Below, in pieces: positions 45,932 through 54,595 of a stretch of DNA of 58,991 nucleotides. The stretch is from the IMG/VR virus record IMGVR_UViG_3300036862_000046, positions 1 to 58,991 of that record; one strand, 5' to 3'. How positions within the stretch are numbered: the first letter of the stretch is position 1; each line of letters begins with the position of its first letter. The notes beneath the pieces were generated by a model that saw only the letters and a list, made by a program, of their open reading frames with translations, searched no databases and had not been told where the DNA came from. A program made the position numbers and the translations under genes. This DNA is from a virus.

Positions 45932-48863
45932 TGTGAACGTCGGGACCATCGAGGCGGTCATCAAGCTTCGAGACGACATGTCTATCGCCCTGGTGGAGGT
46001 GACTAAGGCTCTCGGCGCGGTCACGGCTGCGCTGAAGCAGGCGCAGGACGCTACCGAGAAGCACTCGAACGCGAACGCGAAGGGCGCTAAAGAGAGTGAG
46101 GGAACTATCGGTTCCCTGGTCAAGATGGCTGCCGCGTACATCACGGTCCGCGGCGCTATCGACTTCGTGACGTCCTCTCTCCGCGCTCAGGGAGAATCCG
46201 AAGCCGCGGTCAACAAGCTCAACCTCGCCCTGGCTAATCAGGGCACCTTCACCGCGGCCACGAGCAAGAGCCTCATCGACTACTCCGCCGCGATGCAGGA
46301 CGTCTCGACTCAGAACGACGAGGCGATTCTCGGGTCTGAGGCGATGTTCACGCAGTTCGGTCTCGGAGAGGCCGCGACGAAGCGATCGACTCAGGCGGCC
46401 CTAGACCTCGCGGCCGGTCTCGGTGTCTCCTTGGAGCAGGCAACCCGAACTATCACGATGGCCCATGGCGGCCATACTGGCGCGCTGTCCAAGCTCGGGT
46501 TCTCGTTCGAAGAGGGGATGACCAAGGGTCAGAAGTTCGAGGCCGCGCTCGCGCAGATCGAGCAGAGGATGGGCGGCCAGGCGCTCGCCGCGACGAAGAC
46601 GTATCAGGGCGGCGTGGCTCAGCTCGGGAACGCGTGGGACGACGCCAAGGAGCAGTTCGGCAAGTTCCTTGGCGCTTTGTCCGGCGGACAGAAGCCCTTC
46701 GAGGATCTGATCGGCTGGGCGAAGGCCGCGGGAGACTTCTTCGGGAAGACTCTTCCCATAGTGTGGTCGGAGGCTAAGGCTCAGTACTTGGAGTTCATCG
46801 CGGCGATCGCTGAAGGAAACGCCAAGATCACCGGCGCCTTCGCGTCCATGTTCGAGACGATGGGCAAGGCGCTGTCGCACATCCCGTTGATGTCCGAGGA
46901 GTCCAAGGTCTTCTTGGACATAGGCAAGTCAATTCGAGGCGCGGCCGATCAAGAGGAGCAATTCGCGGTCCAGATGCGAAGCGGTGCCGCCGCCGCGAGG
47001 AAGTGGGGCGAGGAAGTCGCCGCGTCGTCCGGACATATTCAAGACGTCCGCAAGGGCCTGCACGGCGCTGGACCGGAACTCGACGAGATGTCGGAGGCCG
47101 CGAAGAAGGCCGCCGAGTCCCAGAAGAAGCTCGCCGAAGCTATCGCGGAGGTGGTTCAGAAGAACCGGGACCGCATGCAGCTCGAAGGGATCAAGCGTAA
47201 CGAGGACACGGATAAGGGTATGGCCGAGACTTTCAAGAACAACACGAAGATGCTCGTCGACGGACTGGAGGAAGAGGGCCGACTCTGGGAGGAGAACCAG
47301 AAGAAGATCAAGGCGATGTGGGAAGAGACGGACCGAGCGGCGGAAGCAGCCGCGCGGCTAGAACGCGCATACGCGCAGTCCGGACGTCAAGTCCAAGGGA
47401 TCTTCGCGGGACTCGGGCAGTCTATTGGCGGGTCGTTCGGCTCCGCGGTGAGCGTCGCGGGCTCTGCCCTTGGCGGGATGATCACGAAGAATACGGCAGG
47501 ACTCGGGAAGTTTGCGGAGGATCACAAGAAAGCTTTCCAAGGCGTCGGAGCGGCTATCAATGGCGCCTCCGCCGCGTGGGCCGCGGGCAGTCAGGCCGCG
47601 TCGAAGGGCGCGGGAGCTATGGCCGGCGCCGCCGCGGGCGCGAAGGCCGGCATGGCACTCGGGCCGTGGGGTGCCGCGATCGGCGCCGTCGTCGGCGGGG
47701 TCATCGGTTTCCTCGGCGCCGCTGCGCGCCTCCGTCGCGAACTCCAGGCCGCGAAGGACGACATCACGATGAACGCCGTCGGGATGGACAAGCTCCGCGA
47801 GGCCGCGGTGAAGGCCGGCGTCTCCCTGGAAGAGTTCATGAAGTCCGGCAAGGGCTTCGAGATGCTCAAGGTCAAGGCCACGGAGTTCGGCATCTCCCTC
47901 GACAAGCTCAACAACGCGAAGAACCTCAAGGACATCAAGGCGGCGCAGGACGAGATCAACCGCAGCTTCGCGATGTGGAAGACGCTCACGGACGCCAACG
48001 GCGGGTCGCTGGAGACCCTGAAGAAGAAGGCCGCGGAAGCGGGCATCAGCCTCCAGGCGGCTCTCACCGCCAAGGGCGCGGATCAACTCGCCCTGGCGCT
48101 CGACGTCGTGAAGAAGAAGCTCGGTGACTGGGACCAGGCGCACGAGAAGCTGAACGCTGCGGTGGAAAAGTACAAGTTCACCATCGAGGAACTCGGGCCG
48201 AAGTTCGCGCAGCAGAAGCTAGACGAGCAGTTCGGCACGCTCTTCGAAGACTACCAGCTCCTCTCCGCAGCCGGCGTGAGTCACGTCGCGATCATCGAGC
48301 GGATGGGGCCGGTGCTGAACGAGTACGTCAACAACGCCGTCGCCGCCGGCGGCACGATACCCGAAGCGATGCGTCCAGTTCTCGAGGAGATGATCAAGAA
48401 CGGACAGCTGCTCGACGCGAACGGCCACGCCTACCGCTCCGTCGAGGAAGCCGGCATCCAGTACGCGATGACGACGTCTGAGGCGATGGCGCTCCTCATC
48501 GACAAGATCACGACCCTGGTCAATGCGCTCCTCGGTATCCCGACCGACGTCAACACGAACGTCAACACGAACTACACGTCTTCCGGCGAGACCAACCCGG
48601 GCAGCGCGAGCGGCGGCGGGTTCCGCGGCGGAGACGAGCCCGGGTTCGCGTCCGGCTCCGCGGGGTTCCGTGACTTCGGCGCCGGCACCAGGGTCATGCT
48701 CCACGGCCGGGAGGCTGTCGTCCGCCAGGGGGACTCGATGCCGGGTGGCGGAGGTAACTCCGGGAACCTCGGCGCCGAACTCCGGGGCCTACGCGCCGAG
48801 CTGAAGAACCTCTCCCGTACGCTCCCGCGCGCGGTACGGGACGGCGTTCTCCTGGCCGGGTAA
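45924..48863 (+). CDS. Tape measure protein
   Basis: 979 aa, GTG start overlapping the chaperone. Long helical runs, an N-terminal IEAVIKLRDDMSIALVEVTK coiled coil, SLLKAQ-type tape segments (LALANQGTFTAATSKSLIDY), a hydrophobic Gly/Ala-rich centre (AGAMAGAAAGAKAGMALGPW), and a C-terminal Gly/Ser-rich tail. By the usual length rule the tail would be roughly 150 nm. It sets tail length and helps eject DNA. Confidence 0.92.
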   Translation: MADVNVGTIEAVIKLRDDMSIALVEVTKALGAVTAALKQAQDATEKHSNANAKGAKESEGTIGSLVKMAAAYITVRGAIDFVTSSLRAQGESEAAVNKLNLALANQGTFTAATSKSLIDYSAAMQDVSTQNDEAILGSEAMFTQFGLGEAATKRSTQAALDLAAGLGVSLEQATRTITMAHGGHTGALSKLGFSFEEGMTKGQKFEAALAQIEQRMGGQALAATKTYQGGVAQLGNAWDDAKEQFGKFLGALSGGQKPFEDLIGWAKAAGDFFGKTLPIVWSEAKAQYLEFIAAIAEGNAKITGAFASMFETMGKALSHIPLMSEESKVFLDIGKSIRGAADQEEQFAVQMRSGAAAARKWGEEVAASSGHIQDVRKGLHGAGPELDEMSEAAKKAAESQKKLAEAIAEVVQKNRDRMQLEGIKRNEDTDKGMAETFKNNTKMLVDGLEEEGRLWEENQKKIKAMWEETDRAAEAAARLERAYAQSGRQVQGIFAGLGQSIGGSFGSAVSVAGSALGGMITKNTAGLGKFAEDHKKAFQGVGAAINGASAAWAAGSQAASKGAGAMAGAAAGAKAGMALGPWGAAIGAVVGGVIGFLGAAARLRRELQAAKDDITMNAVGMDKLREAAVKAGVSLEEFMKSGKGFEMLKVKATEFGISLDKLNNAKNLKDIKAAQDEINRSFAMWKTLTDANGGSLETLKKKAAEAGISLQAALTAKGADQLALALDVVKKKLGDWDQAHEKLNAAVEKYKFTIEELGPKFAQQKLDEQFGTLFEDYQLLSAAGVSHVAIIERMGPVLNEYVNNAVAAGGTIPEAMRPVLEEMIKNGQLLDANGHAYRSVEEAGIQYAMTTSEAMALLIDKITTLVNALLGIPTDVNTNVNTNYTSSGETNPGSASGGGFRGGDEPGFASGSAGFRDFGAGTRVMLHGREAVVRQGDSMPGGGGNSGNLGAELRGLRAELKNLSRTLPRAVRDGVLLAG

Positions 48864-51166
48864 TGGCAGTCACGCCCTTCCAGCCGATCGTCGAGGCGCT
48901 CCTCCCGATCGATCCCTCGACTCTGAGTCCCACGGCGTGGTACCGCTCCGACTCCCTGGAGGCGCTAGCGGACGGCGCGCTACTCGCTCAGTGGGACGAC
49001 GAGTCGGGTAACGGCCGACATCTCACGGCGCCTTCCGCCGGCGTCAAGCCGTCCGTCGCCAAGGGCATCCTCGGCAAGCGGTCCGCGGTCCGCTTCGACG
49101 GCGCGGCCAACCCGATGTACTTCACGACGGTCGGACCGCCCGCGTTCACGCTCGGGGACCTGATCACGGCCTCCGCCGGGACGGTCATCGCGGTGACGCG
49201 AGGCGATTCGGACGCCGTGGCCGGGAGCAGGATCTTCCACGCCGGCACCCTAGCGGACCTGGCCAACGGGCAGTCCGTCCGCCTGGTCTACACCGGCGTT
49301 ACGAACCTCCGCGCGGCGAACCGCAGCGGCTCGGCGCAGCAGATCATCGGGACACTGACTCCCGTCTCCGTGGACAACTGGTTCATCACGCAGTGGCGCC
49401 ACGGGAGCAGCCTCCAGTACATGGCGGCCGACGACCTCGACGACGACGGGATGAACTCCATCTCCAGCGGCGACACGGACTCCGCGGTCCTCGGATGGAG
49501 AGTGGGGGTCGGCGCCGTCGCGGACGGGACGTCGCTCCTCAAGGGCCACATCGCCGAGCTGATCTTCTTCGCCACGGACCTGACCCAGGCGCAGCGCCGA
49601 GGGGTCGCGCTCTACCTCGCTCGGAAGTACTCCCTGGTGTACGCGTCCACTATGCCGACGGACTGGACGACGCTGTCCGTCCTCGCGGATCCGGGCGTCA
49701 CCGCGGAGCGCGGGATACACGGCACGTCCTTCACGGACCGCGTCGCGTCGACGGGCACCATGTCCTTCGACCTGGACAACTCCTCGCGTCAGTACTCGCC
49801 CGACTCTCTCGCCGACTGGCTCGTAGGGTTCGACGTGGGGCTCGACGTCCGGCTCCGCGTCGTCTTCGACAACCTGAACCAGGTCATCTGGCGCGGACGC
49901 ATCGACGAGGTGACCCCGACCACGGGCAAGATCGGCCGGCGCGTCACGGTCCACGCCGTGGACTGGATGGACGAGGCCGCGAAGGCTAAGCTCTCCGTCC
50001 AGGCGGTCGTGACGGACAAGCGCTCGGACGAGATCTTCGTGATCCTCGCCGCGGCGGTGAACACCCAGCCTACCGCGACGACCTACACCCAGGGCGCGGA
50101 CACGTATCCCTACGCCTTCGACTCCGCGCGCGACGAAGACATTTCGGTGATGTCCGAGTTCCAGCGCGTGTGTATGTCCGAGATCGGGTTCGTGTACCTG
50201 AAGGGCGACGGCACCCTGGTATTCGAGGGCCGGAGGAAACGCGGTACCAGGAGCGTCGCCATCGCGACCCTCGCGGACGACAGGTCCACGGGCCTGGAAC
50301 TCAGCCGCGCGCGCTCCGCGATCCTGAATAACATCAAGGTGGAGTCCCACCCTCGCCGCAAGGACACGTCGAACCAGGTGCTCTTCACCCTGGAGCAGGC
50401 GCCCGCCATCCCGCGTATGACGTCCGCGACGTTCGTTTGTACGTACCGCGACCCGTCCCAGAAGTCTACCAGGGTGGGCGGGGTGTCAATGGTAGCGCCG
50501 GTCGTCACCACGGACTACCTCTTCAACGAGCTAGCGGACGGGACGGGAGTCGTGAGGACGACGCAGCTCACCGTCACCGCGACGTTCGGCGGTAACTCCG
50601 CGTCCGTGGTCGTGACGAACAACGGGCCTCAGGACGGCTTCCTGACGCTGCTCCAGCTCCGGGGGCTCGGGCTCTACGACTTCGAGACGGTGCTCTCCAC
50701 GTCCCGGGACACGGCGTCCGTCGCTCGCTACGGTGAGTGGGCGTACTCGGTCAGCATGCCCTACCAGGCAGACGCGGTCGTGGCGGCGGAGGCCGCGGCG
50801 TATATCGCGGCGAACAACAAGGACCCGCAGACCCGGATCTCGTCCGCGGAGATGAAGGCCGTGTCGTCGAGCACCAAGAAGTTCCTCATCAAGCGCGAGA
50901 TCTCGGACCGCATCACCGTCACGGAGACGCAGTCGGGAGTATCCGCAGACTACTTCGTCAACGGTATCTCCTACGAGTTCACGGGACACTCGCTCCCGCG
51001 CGTCACGTACACCCTGGCGCCGGCCGACACGACGGGGTACTGGACGCTCCAGGTCGCGGGGCTGTCGGAATTGGATCGGACGACGCGGCTCGGGTACGGC
51101 ATCTTCGTTGCGAAGTGGGTGCTCGATCTCTCGACGGTAAGCGTCGACACGATCGTGAACGTCTGA
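48863..51166 (+). CDS. Tail protein: LamG-like lectin domain fused to tail hub domain
   Basis: 767 aa; start overlaps the tape measure stop. Residues 20-265 (TAWYRSDSLEALADGALLAQ, FDGAANPMYFTTVGP, LKGHIAELIFFATDL) match a concanavalin A/LamG carbohydrate-binding fold. From about 275 on, YASTMPTDWTTLSVLADPGV, RLRVVFDNLNQVIWRGRIDE and RVTVHAVDWMDEAAKAKLSV match siphovirus distal tail/hub proteins. The fusion places a sugar-binding module at the tail tip. Confidence 0.7.
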   Translation: MAVTPFQPIVEALLPIDPSTLSPTAWYRSDSLEALADGALLAQWDDESGNGRHLTAPSAGVKPSVAKGILGKRSAVRFDGAANPMYFTTVGPPAFTLGDLITASAGTVIAVTRGDSDAVAGSRIFHAGTLADLANGQSVRLVYTGVTNLRAANRSGSAQQIIGTLTPVSVDNWFITQWRHGSSLQYMAADDLDDDGMNSISSGDTDSAVLGWRVGVGAVADGTSLLKGHIAELIFFATDLTQAQRRGVALYLARKYSLVYASTMPTDWTTLSVLADPGVTAERGIHGTSFTDRVASTGTMSFDLDNSSRQYSPDSLADWLVGFDVGLDVRLRVVFDNLNQVIWRGRIDEVTPTTGKIGRRVTVHAVDWMDEAAKAKLSVQAVVTDKRSDEIFVILAAAVNTQPTATTYTQGADTYPYAFDSARDEDISVMSEFQRVCMSEIGFVYLKGDGTLVFEGRRKRGTRSVAIATLADDRSTGLELSRARSAILNNIKVESHPRRKDTSNQVLFTLEQAPAIPRMTSATFVCTYRDPSQKSTRVGGVSMVAPVVTTDYLFNELADGTGVVRTTQLTVTATFGGNSASVVVTNNGPQDGFLTLLQLRGLGLYDFETVLSTSRDTASVARYGEWAYSVSMPYQADAVVAAEAAAYIAANNKDPQTRISSAEMKAVSSSTKKFLIKREISDRITVTETQSGVSADYFVNGISYEFTGHSLPRVTYTLAPADTTGYWTLQVAGLSELDRTTRLGYGIFVAKWVLDLSTVSVDTIVNV

Positions 51167-51169
51167 TCG

Positions 51170-51178
51170 CGGTATAAT
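51170..51178 (+). promoter_or_regulatory. -10 element CGG-TATAAT before the fibre genes
   Basis: A consensus TATAAT at 51173-51178 followed by AAGGAGAT and the ATG at 51191. No good -35. Likely drives the fibre/modification cassette. Confidence 0.5.
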
Positions 51179-51190
51179 AAGGAGATCTAA

Positions 51191-51478
51191 ATGGCCTGGA
51201 CTACGCCGCGAACCTGGGTGGCCGGAGAACTGGTCACCGAGACGGTGCTCAACACGGACCTGCGCGACAACCTCAACCTTCTCAAGACGTCGATCTCCGA
51301 CGCGGGGAAACTGAACGCGCTTTCTACGACGTACCTCGCTGATCTGAGCGGCGTGAACCTGACAGGCGTCTCTCTCCTCGCCTCGAACAACGTCCACACG
51401 GCTGGTATCAACAACTTCAACGGCGGCGCGGCTACCAGGGTCCTGATCCCGGTGGGTGCCGACCTCTGGGCCGTGTAA
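51191..51478 (+). CDS. Short tail fibre paralogue 1 (95 aa)
   Basis: MAWTTPRTWVAGELVTETVL then NTDLRDNLNLLKTSISDAGK is the N-terminal attachment region seen in many phage fibres. TYLADLSGVNLTGVSLLASN and INNFNGGAATRVLIPVGADL are shared with the protein at 51652, but this one stops at that point. It is a truncated copy or a short partner subunit of the HxD fibre. Confidence 0.65.
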   Translation: MAWTTPRTWVAGELVTETVLNTDLRDNLNLLKTSISDAGKLNALSTTYLADLSGVNLTGVSLLASNNVHTAGINNFNGGAATRVLIPVGADLWAV

Positions 51479-51481
51479 GAG

Positions 51482-51652
51482 ATGCAGAGCTACTCATGCG
51501 ATACTTGTGGCGCTCCCGCGACGCTCGTCGTCGCGGATATGTCCGTAGACGGGTCAGGGTCGTGGGCGGTCTACTCGCCGACAGGTACCGGTCGATCCGG
51601 CTGCGACGAGCACACTGTAGAGAGCATCATCTCTAAGCACGAGCAGCCGTAA
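51482..51652 (+). CDS. Small CxxC protein (56 aa)
   Basis: ATG four bases after the previous stop; its own stop overlaps the ATG of the HxD fibre (TAATG). MQSYSCDTCGAPATLVVADM, later GCDEHTVES. Cysteines and histidine suggest a zinc site. Unknown; translationally coupled to the fibre. Confidence 0.55.
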   Translation: MQSYSCDTCGAPATLVVADMSVDGSGSWAVYSPTGTGRSGCDEHTVESIISKHEQP

Positions 51653-52644
51653 TGGTGTGGACTTCGCCCCATACGTGGGCTGCTGCGGACCAGCCCACCG
51701 CCGACGCGACCGGAGGCGTGAAGGTTCCGATGAACCTTCACGTCAAGGGCAACATGGATGTTCTCAAGACAAGTATCGACGACGACGGGAAGCTCATCGC
51801 GCTCTCCTCGTCCTACGTCGCTGATCTCTCCGGGGTCAACCTCACCGGCCTCGCGCTGCTCGCCTCGAACGCGACCTACACCGCGGTCAACAACTTCAAC
51901 GGCGGAGGAGCGACGCGAGTGGTCCTGCCCGTCGGCGCCGACAAGTTCGGCGGAGCCGCAGGGAACAAGACGGCGGGGTCGTGGTGGGTGGAACTGACGG
52001 AACTTCATCACGTCTCGTCCGCGCAGGTCGAGTGGTACTACATCGGGACGGTCGTCTCGACCCCCGCCGGCGCTGTCGCGGGATCTGTATGGGTCGACAC
52101 CTCTGACGGTCTCATTCACTACGTCACGTCCGCCGGTGTAGAGCGCGCGGTCGGCGCGGTCATCACGTCGATGCACGCGGACGCGGCGGCGCTACCGGGC
52201 TCGTCTTGGGTAGATACGGACTCGCACCTCCACTGGGTCGCGACGGGCGGACAGGAGGAGGACGGGCATACGGACGTGCCGGCACATAGCGACGTCGCGC
52301 ATGATGACACGCACACGGACTCGCACGATGACGCGCACTCTGACGACCACAGCGACGAGCACTCGGATGGTGCGCATGACGACACGCACGACGACGTCAG
52401 CCATGCGGACTCGCACGCGGACCAGCACTTCGACGTAACGGATGCCGGACATCTGGACTCGCACGGAGACTCGCACAACGATACGGCGCACGACGACGGG
52501 CACGTAGACTCCGCGCATGACGACGCGCACGCGGATGACCACGATGACTCCCACGGGGACTCCGGGTCGACATCACATACTGACACGGCACATACTGACC
52601 ACACGGATACTCACGGAGACCAGCCCACGAGTCTCGGTACATGA
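51652..52644 (+). CDS. Tail fibre with C-terminal His-Xaa-Asp repeat array
   Basis: 330 aa. Residues 1-105 are the fibre attachment region shared with the proteins at 51191 and 56020. Residues 105-200 are beta-rich (SWWVELTELHHVSSAQVEWY). Residues 206-323 contain 26 histidines, and all 26 are in H-x-D motifs (HTD, HSD, HDD, HAD, HGD and so on). Most (15 of 25 intervals) are exactly four residues apart. The array ends just before the stop. It overlaps the radical SAM gene by 4 nt. The array looks like a substrate for a repeat-modifying maturase or a metal-binding rod; I favour the former because of its neighbour. Confidence 0.8.
   Translation: MVWTSPHTWAAADQPTADATGGVKVPMNLHVKGNMDVLKTSIDDDGKLIALSSSYVADLSGVNLTGLALLASNATYTAVNNFNGGGATRVVLPVGADKFGGAAGNKTAGSWWVELTELHHVSSAQVEWYYIGTVVSTPAGAVAGSVWVDTSDGLIHYVTSAGVERAVGAVITSMHADAAALPGSSWVDTDSHLHWVATGGQEEDGHTDVPAHSDVAHDDTHTDSHDDAHSDDHSDEHSDGAHDDTHDDVSHADSHADQHFDVTDAGHLDSHGDSHNDTAHDDGHVDSAHDDAHADDHDDSHGDSGSTSHTDTAHTDHTDTHGDQPTSLGT
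51717..51742. other. Perfect intragenic hairpin, 11-bp stem, 4-nt loop
   Basis: CGTGAAGGTTC, loop CGAT, GAACCTTCACG, about 65 bases into the HxD fibre gene. Could slow translation or regulate mRNA. Confidence 0.5.
52267..52620 (+). repeat. His-Xaa-Asp coding repeat array
   Basis: 354 bp encoding the 26 H-x-D motifs of the fibre C-terminus (residues 206-323). The period is mostly 12 bp, of the kind CAC-NNN-GAC-NNN. DNA copies are diverged, so the periodicity appears to be kept by selection on the protein. Confidence 0.8.
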
Positions 52645-53900
52645 CGCTGGAAGTGAGCCTCCGTGGCGTTTCGTGCAACATGCGCTGCAGCTACTGCTAC
52701 CAGAATCCCGTCCGAGACTCCGGCACTCGTCCGCCCAAGATCGACATGGCCGCGGTGAAGGCTGCCCTGGTCCAGGAGATGGTGCAAGGAAAGAAGGGCG
52801 ACGGCTTCACCGTCTTCGGAGGCGAGCCGCTTTTGGCGACGCTGCCTGAACTCGAAGAGCTGTGGGCCCTCGGTCTCGCGACTGCTGGGAAGAACGGGGT
52901 CCAGACCAACGGGACGCTGATCACCGACGCGCACATCACGGCCTTCAAGCAGTACAAGGTACACGTCGGGTTCTCGGTCGACGGCCCCGGTCTCCTGAAC
53001 AGGAACCGCTGGCTGTTCTCCGACGCCGCGACGGACGCCGGCACGGCGAGGTCCCAGGCCGCCATCGAGCGATGTCTGGCGGAGGGCGTAGGCACCTCGC
53101 TCATCGTAACGCTGTCCCAAACCAACGCGGCTCCGGCCGTACTCCCAGAACTCCTCGCGTGGCTGACCGCCCTGGCTAGCCAGGGACTTCGCTCCGTCCG
53201 GGCCCACGTCCTGGAGGTCGACGGCAAGGAAGGTGAGGCGCTGAAGCTCACGCCGGAGGAGAACGTGGCCGCGCTCGCGGCGCTCGAGGCTCTGGAGGCG
53301 ACGACCCCGCTCCGCTTCGACGTGTTCTCTGACATCCGGAAGCTATTGACCGCAGACGACGATCAGGTGACTTGTGTCTACAACGCCTGCGATCCCTGGA
53401 CCACGCCGGCCGTGCGCGGCGTCGAGGCGGACGGCACGCGGACGAACTGCCAGCGTACCAATAAGGACGGCGTCAACTGGGTCAAGGGCGCCAAGACGTC
53501 CTACGTCCGCCAGCTCGGCCTCTACGCCACGACCCAGGCGAACGGTGGGTGCCAGGGCTGCCGCTTCTTCGTCGGGTGCAAGGGCCAGTGCCCCGGTACC
53601 GCGATAGACGGGGACTGGCGGAACCGCTCGCGCGACTGCCCTACGTGGTTCGCGATGTTCGAGAGGGAGGAGCGCCGGCTGTCGGCCGCGGGCCGCGTGC
53701 CCGTATCGCTCCGTCCCGACCTTCCGAAGATCGAGGCCGCGATGATGGGCGCCTTCGAGCGTGGCCAGTTCATGAGCGTCAAGGGCGCCGTGGCGGTGGC
53801 CGAGGGACGCGCGCCTGCGGCCGGTACTCTCGGGAATTTTCACGGAGATCATCACGGGGACAGTCACGGGGACTCTGACCGTGGTATAATTAAGGGATAA
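52641..53900 (+). CDS. Radical SAM / SPASM-type peptide maturase
   Basis: 419 aa; start overlaps the HxD fibre stop (ATGA). Radical SAM cluster: SCNMRCSYCYQ (C12, C16, C19, CxxxCxxC), followed by FTVFGGEPLL and VQTNGTLI. The C-terminal half has at least eight more cysteines (CVYNACDPW, NCQRTNKDG, GGCQGCRFFVGCKGQC, SRDCP) consistent with SPASM auxiliary Fe-S clusters, as in RiPP maturases. The last 20 residues hold three H-G-D motifs (from residue 401), the same motif as the fibre array. I infer oxidative modification of the H-x-D repeats. Confidence 0.85.
   Translation: MTLEVSLRGVSCNMRCSYCYQNPVRDSGTRPPKIDMAAVKAALVQEMVQGKKGDGFTVFGGEPLLATLPELEELWALGLATAGKNGVQTNGTLITDAHITAFKQYKVHVGFSVDGPGLLNRNRWLFSDAATDAGTARSQAAIERCLAEGVGTSLIVTLSQTNAAPAVLPELLAWLTALASQGLRSVRAHVLEVDGKEGEALKLTPEENVAALAALEALEATTPLRFDVFSDIRKLLTADDDQVTCVYNACDPWTTPAVRGVEADGTRTNCQRTNKDGVNWVKGAKTSYVRQLGLYATTQANGGCQGCRFFVGCKGQCPGTAIDGDWRNRSRDCPTWFAMFEREERRLSAAGRVPVSLRPDLPKIEAAMMGAFERGQFMSVKGAVAVAEGRAPAAGTLGNFHGDHHGDSHGDSDRGIIKG
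53882..53890 (+). promoter_or_regulatory. Extended -10 TGG-TATAAT for the GIY-YIG gene
   Basis: A consensus TATAAT with TGG extension at the end of the radical SAM gene, 9 nt before the ATG at 53900. Suggests the homing gene has its own promoter. Confidence 0.55.
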
Positions 53901-54595
53901 TGCACTATCTCTTGTACGCTCTTTACTCCTCACGAGACATCTCGCGACCTAAGTACGTCGGTAAGACTGGTGACCCTGCGAGAAGGCTGCGGCGGCACGT
54001 CTACGACGCGCTGCGGGGTGGAGAGACCTATAAGGACCGGGGCATCCGTAAGGAATACCGCGAAGGTTTCGATGTCTTACCGCGTCCCCTCGCTTGGTTC
54101 GCGACGGAGGCCGAGTGCTTCACTGCGGAGATGTATCTCATAGCTAAATGGCGCGGGAATCTGTGGAACACTACGGCGGGCGGGGAAGGCTTTTCAGGAC
54201 CGCACTCGGCGGAACACAACTTAGCGGTCAGCGTAGCTAAGAAAGGTAAGAGTACCGGGCCTCTGTCTGAAGCAACCAAAGCCAAGATGAGCGCGTCTAC
54301 CAAGGGAAAACCTCATTCGGCCGAGCATAACGCAGCATCGGGCCTTGCCAATCGCGGCCGCAAGCGAACAGCCGAGGCTCGCCACAGAATGCGCATCGCG
54401 AGATTGAATTGGCTGAGTCAAAAGTCCATGTCTTCCGAGACCAGGGCAAAAATGAGCGCGGCGACCCGGGGCAGGCCACACTCGGCGGAGCATAATGCGG
54501 CTGTCGGGCTTGCAAATCGCGGCAAGAAACGTACGCTCGCATCCCGGGCAAAAATGAGCGCGGCGCGGCGAGCGTATTTTTCGAGAATACGTTGA
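53900..54595 (+). CDS. GIY-YIG homing endonuclease with duplicated NUMOD3 repeats (copy D)
   Basis: 231 aa. LLYALYSSRDISRPKYVGKT, RRLRRHVYDALRGGETYKD, NTTAGGEGFSGPHS: GIY-YIG core. The C-terminal part has a near-perfect internal duplication of AKMSA-T-G-PHSAEHNAA then GLANRG-KKRT. The gene separates the radical SAM gene from the methyltransferase gene, so it likely invaded the modification cassette. Confidence 0.85.
   Translation: MHYLLYALYSSRDISRPKYVGKTGDPARRLRRHVYDALRGGETYKDRGIRKEYREGFDVLPRPLAWFATEAECFTAEMYLIAKWRGNLWNTTAGGEGFSGPHSAEHNLAVSVAKKGKSTGPLSEATKAKMSASTKGKPHSAEHNAASGLANRGRKRTAEARHRMRIARLNWLSQKSMSSETRAKMSAATRGRPHSAEHNAAVGLANRGKKRTLASRAKMSAARRAYFSRIR

Noticed and set aside
52119-52604. 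Ser/Cys-rich minus-strand frame opposite the HxD array
   Set aside because: It is only the reverse complement of the CAC-NNN-GAC repeats; no start context and no function.
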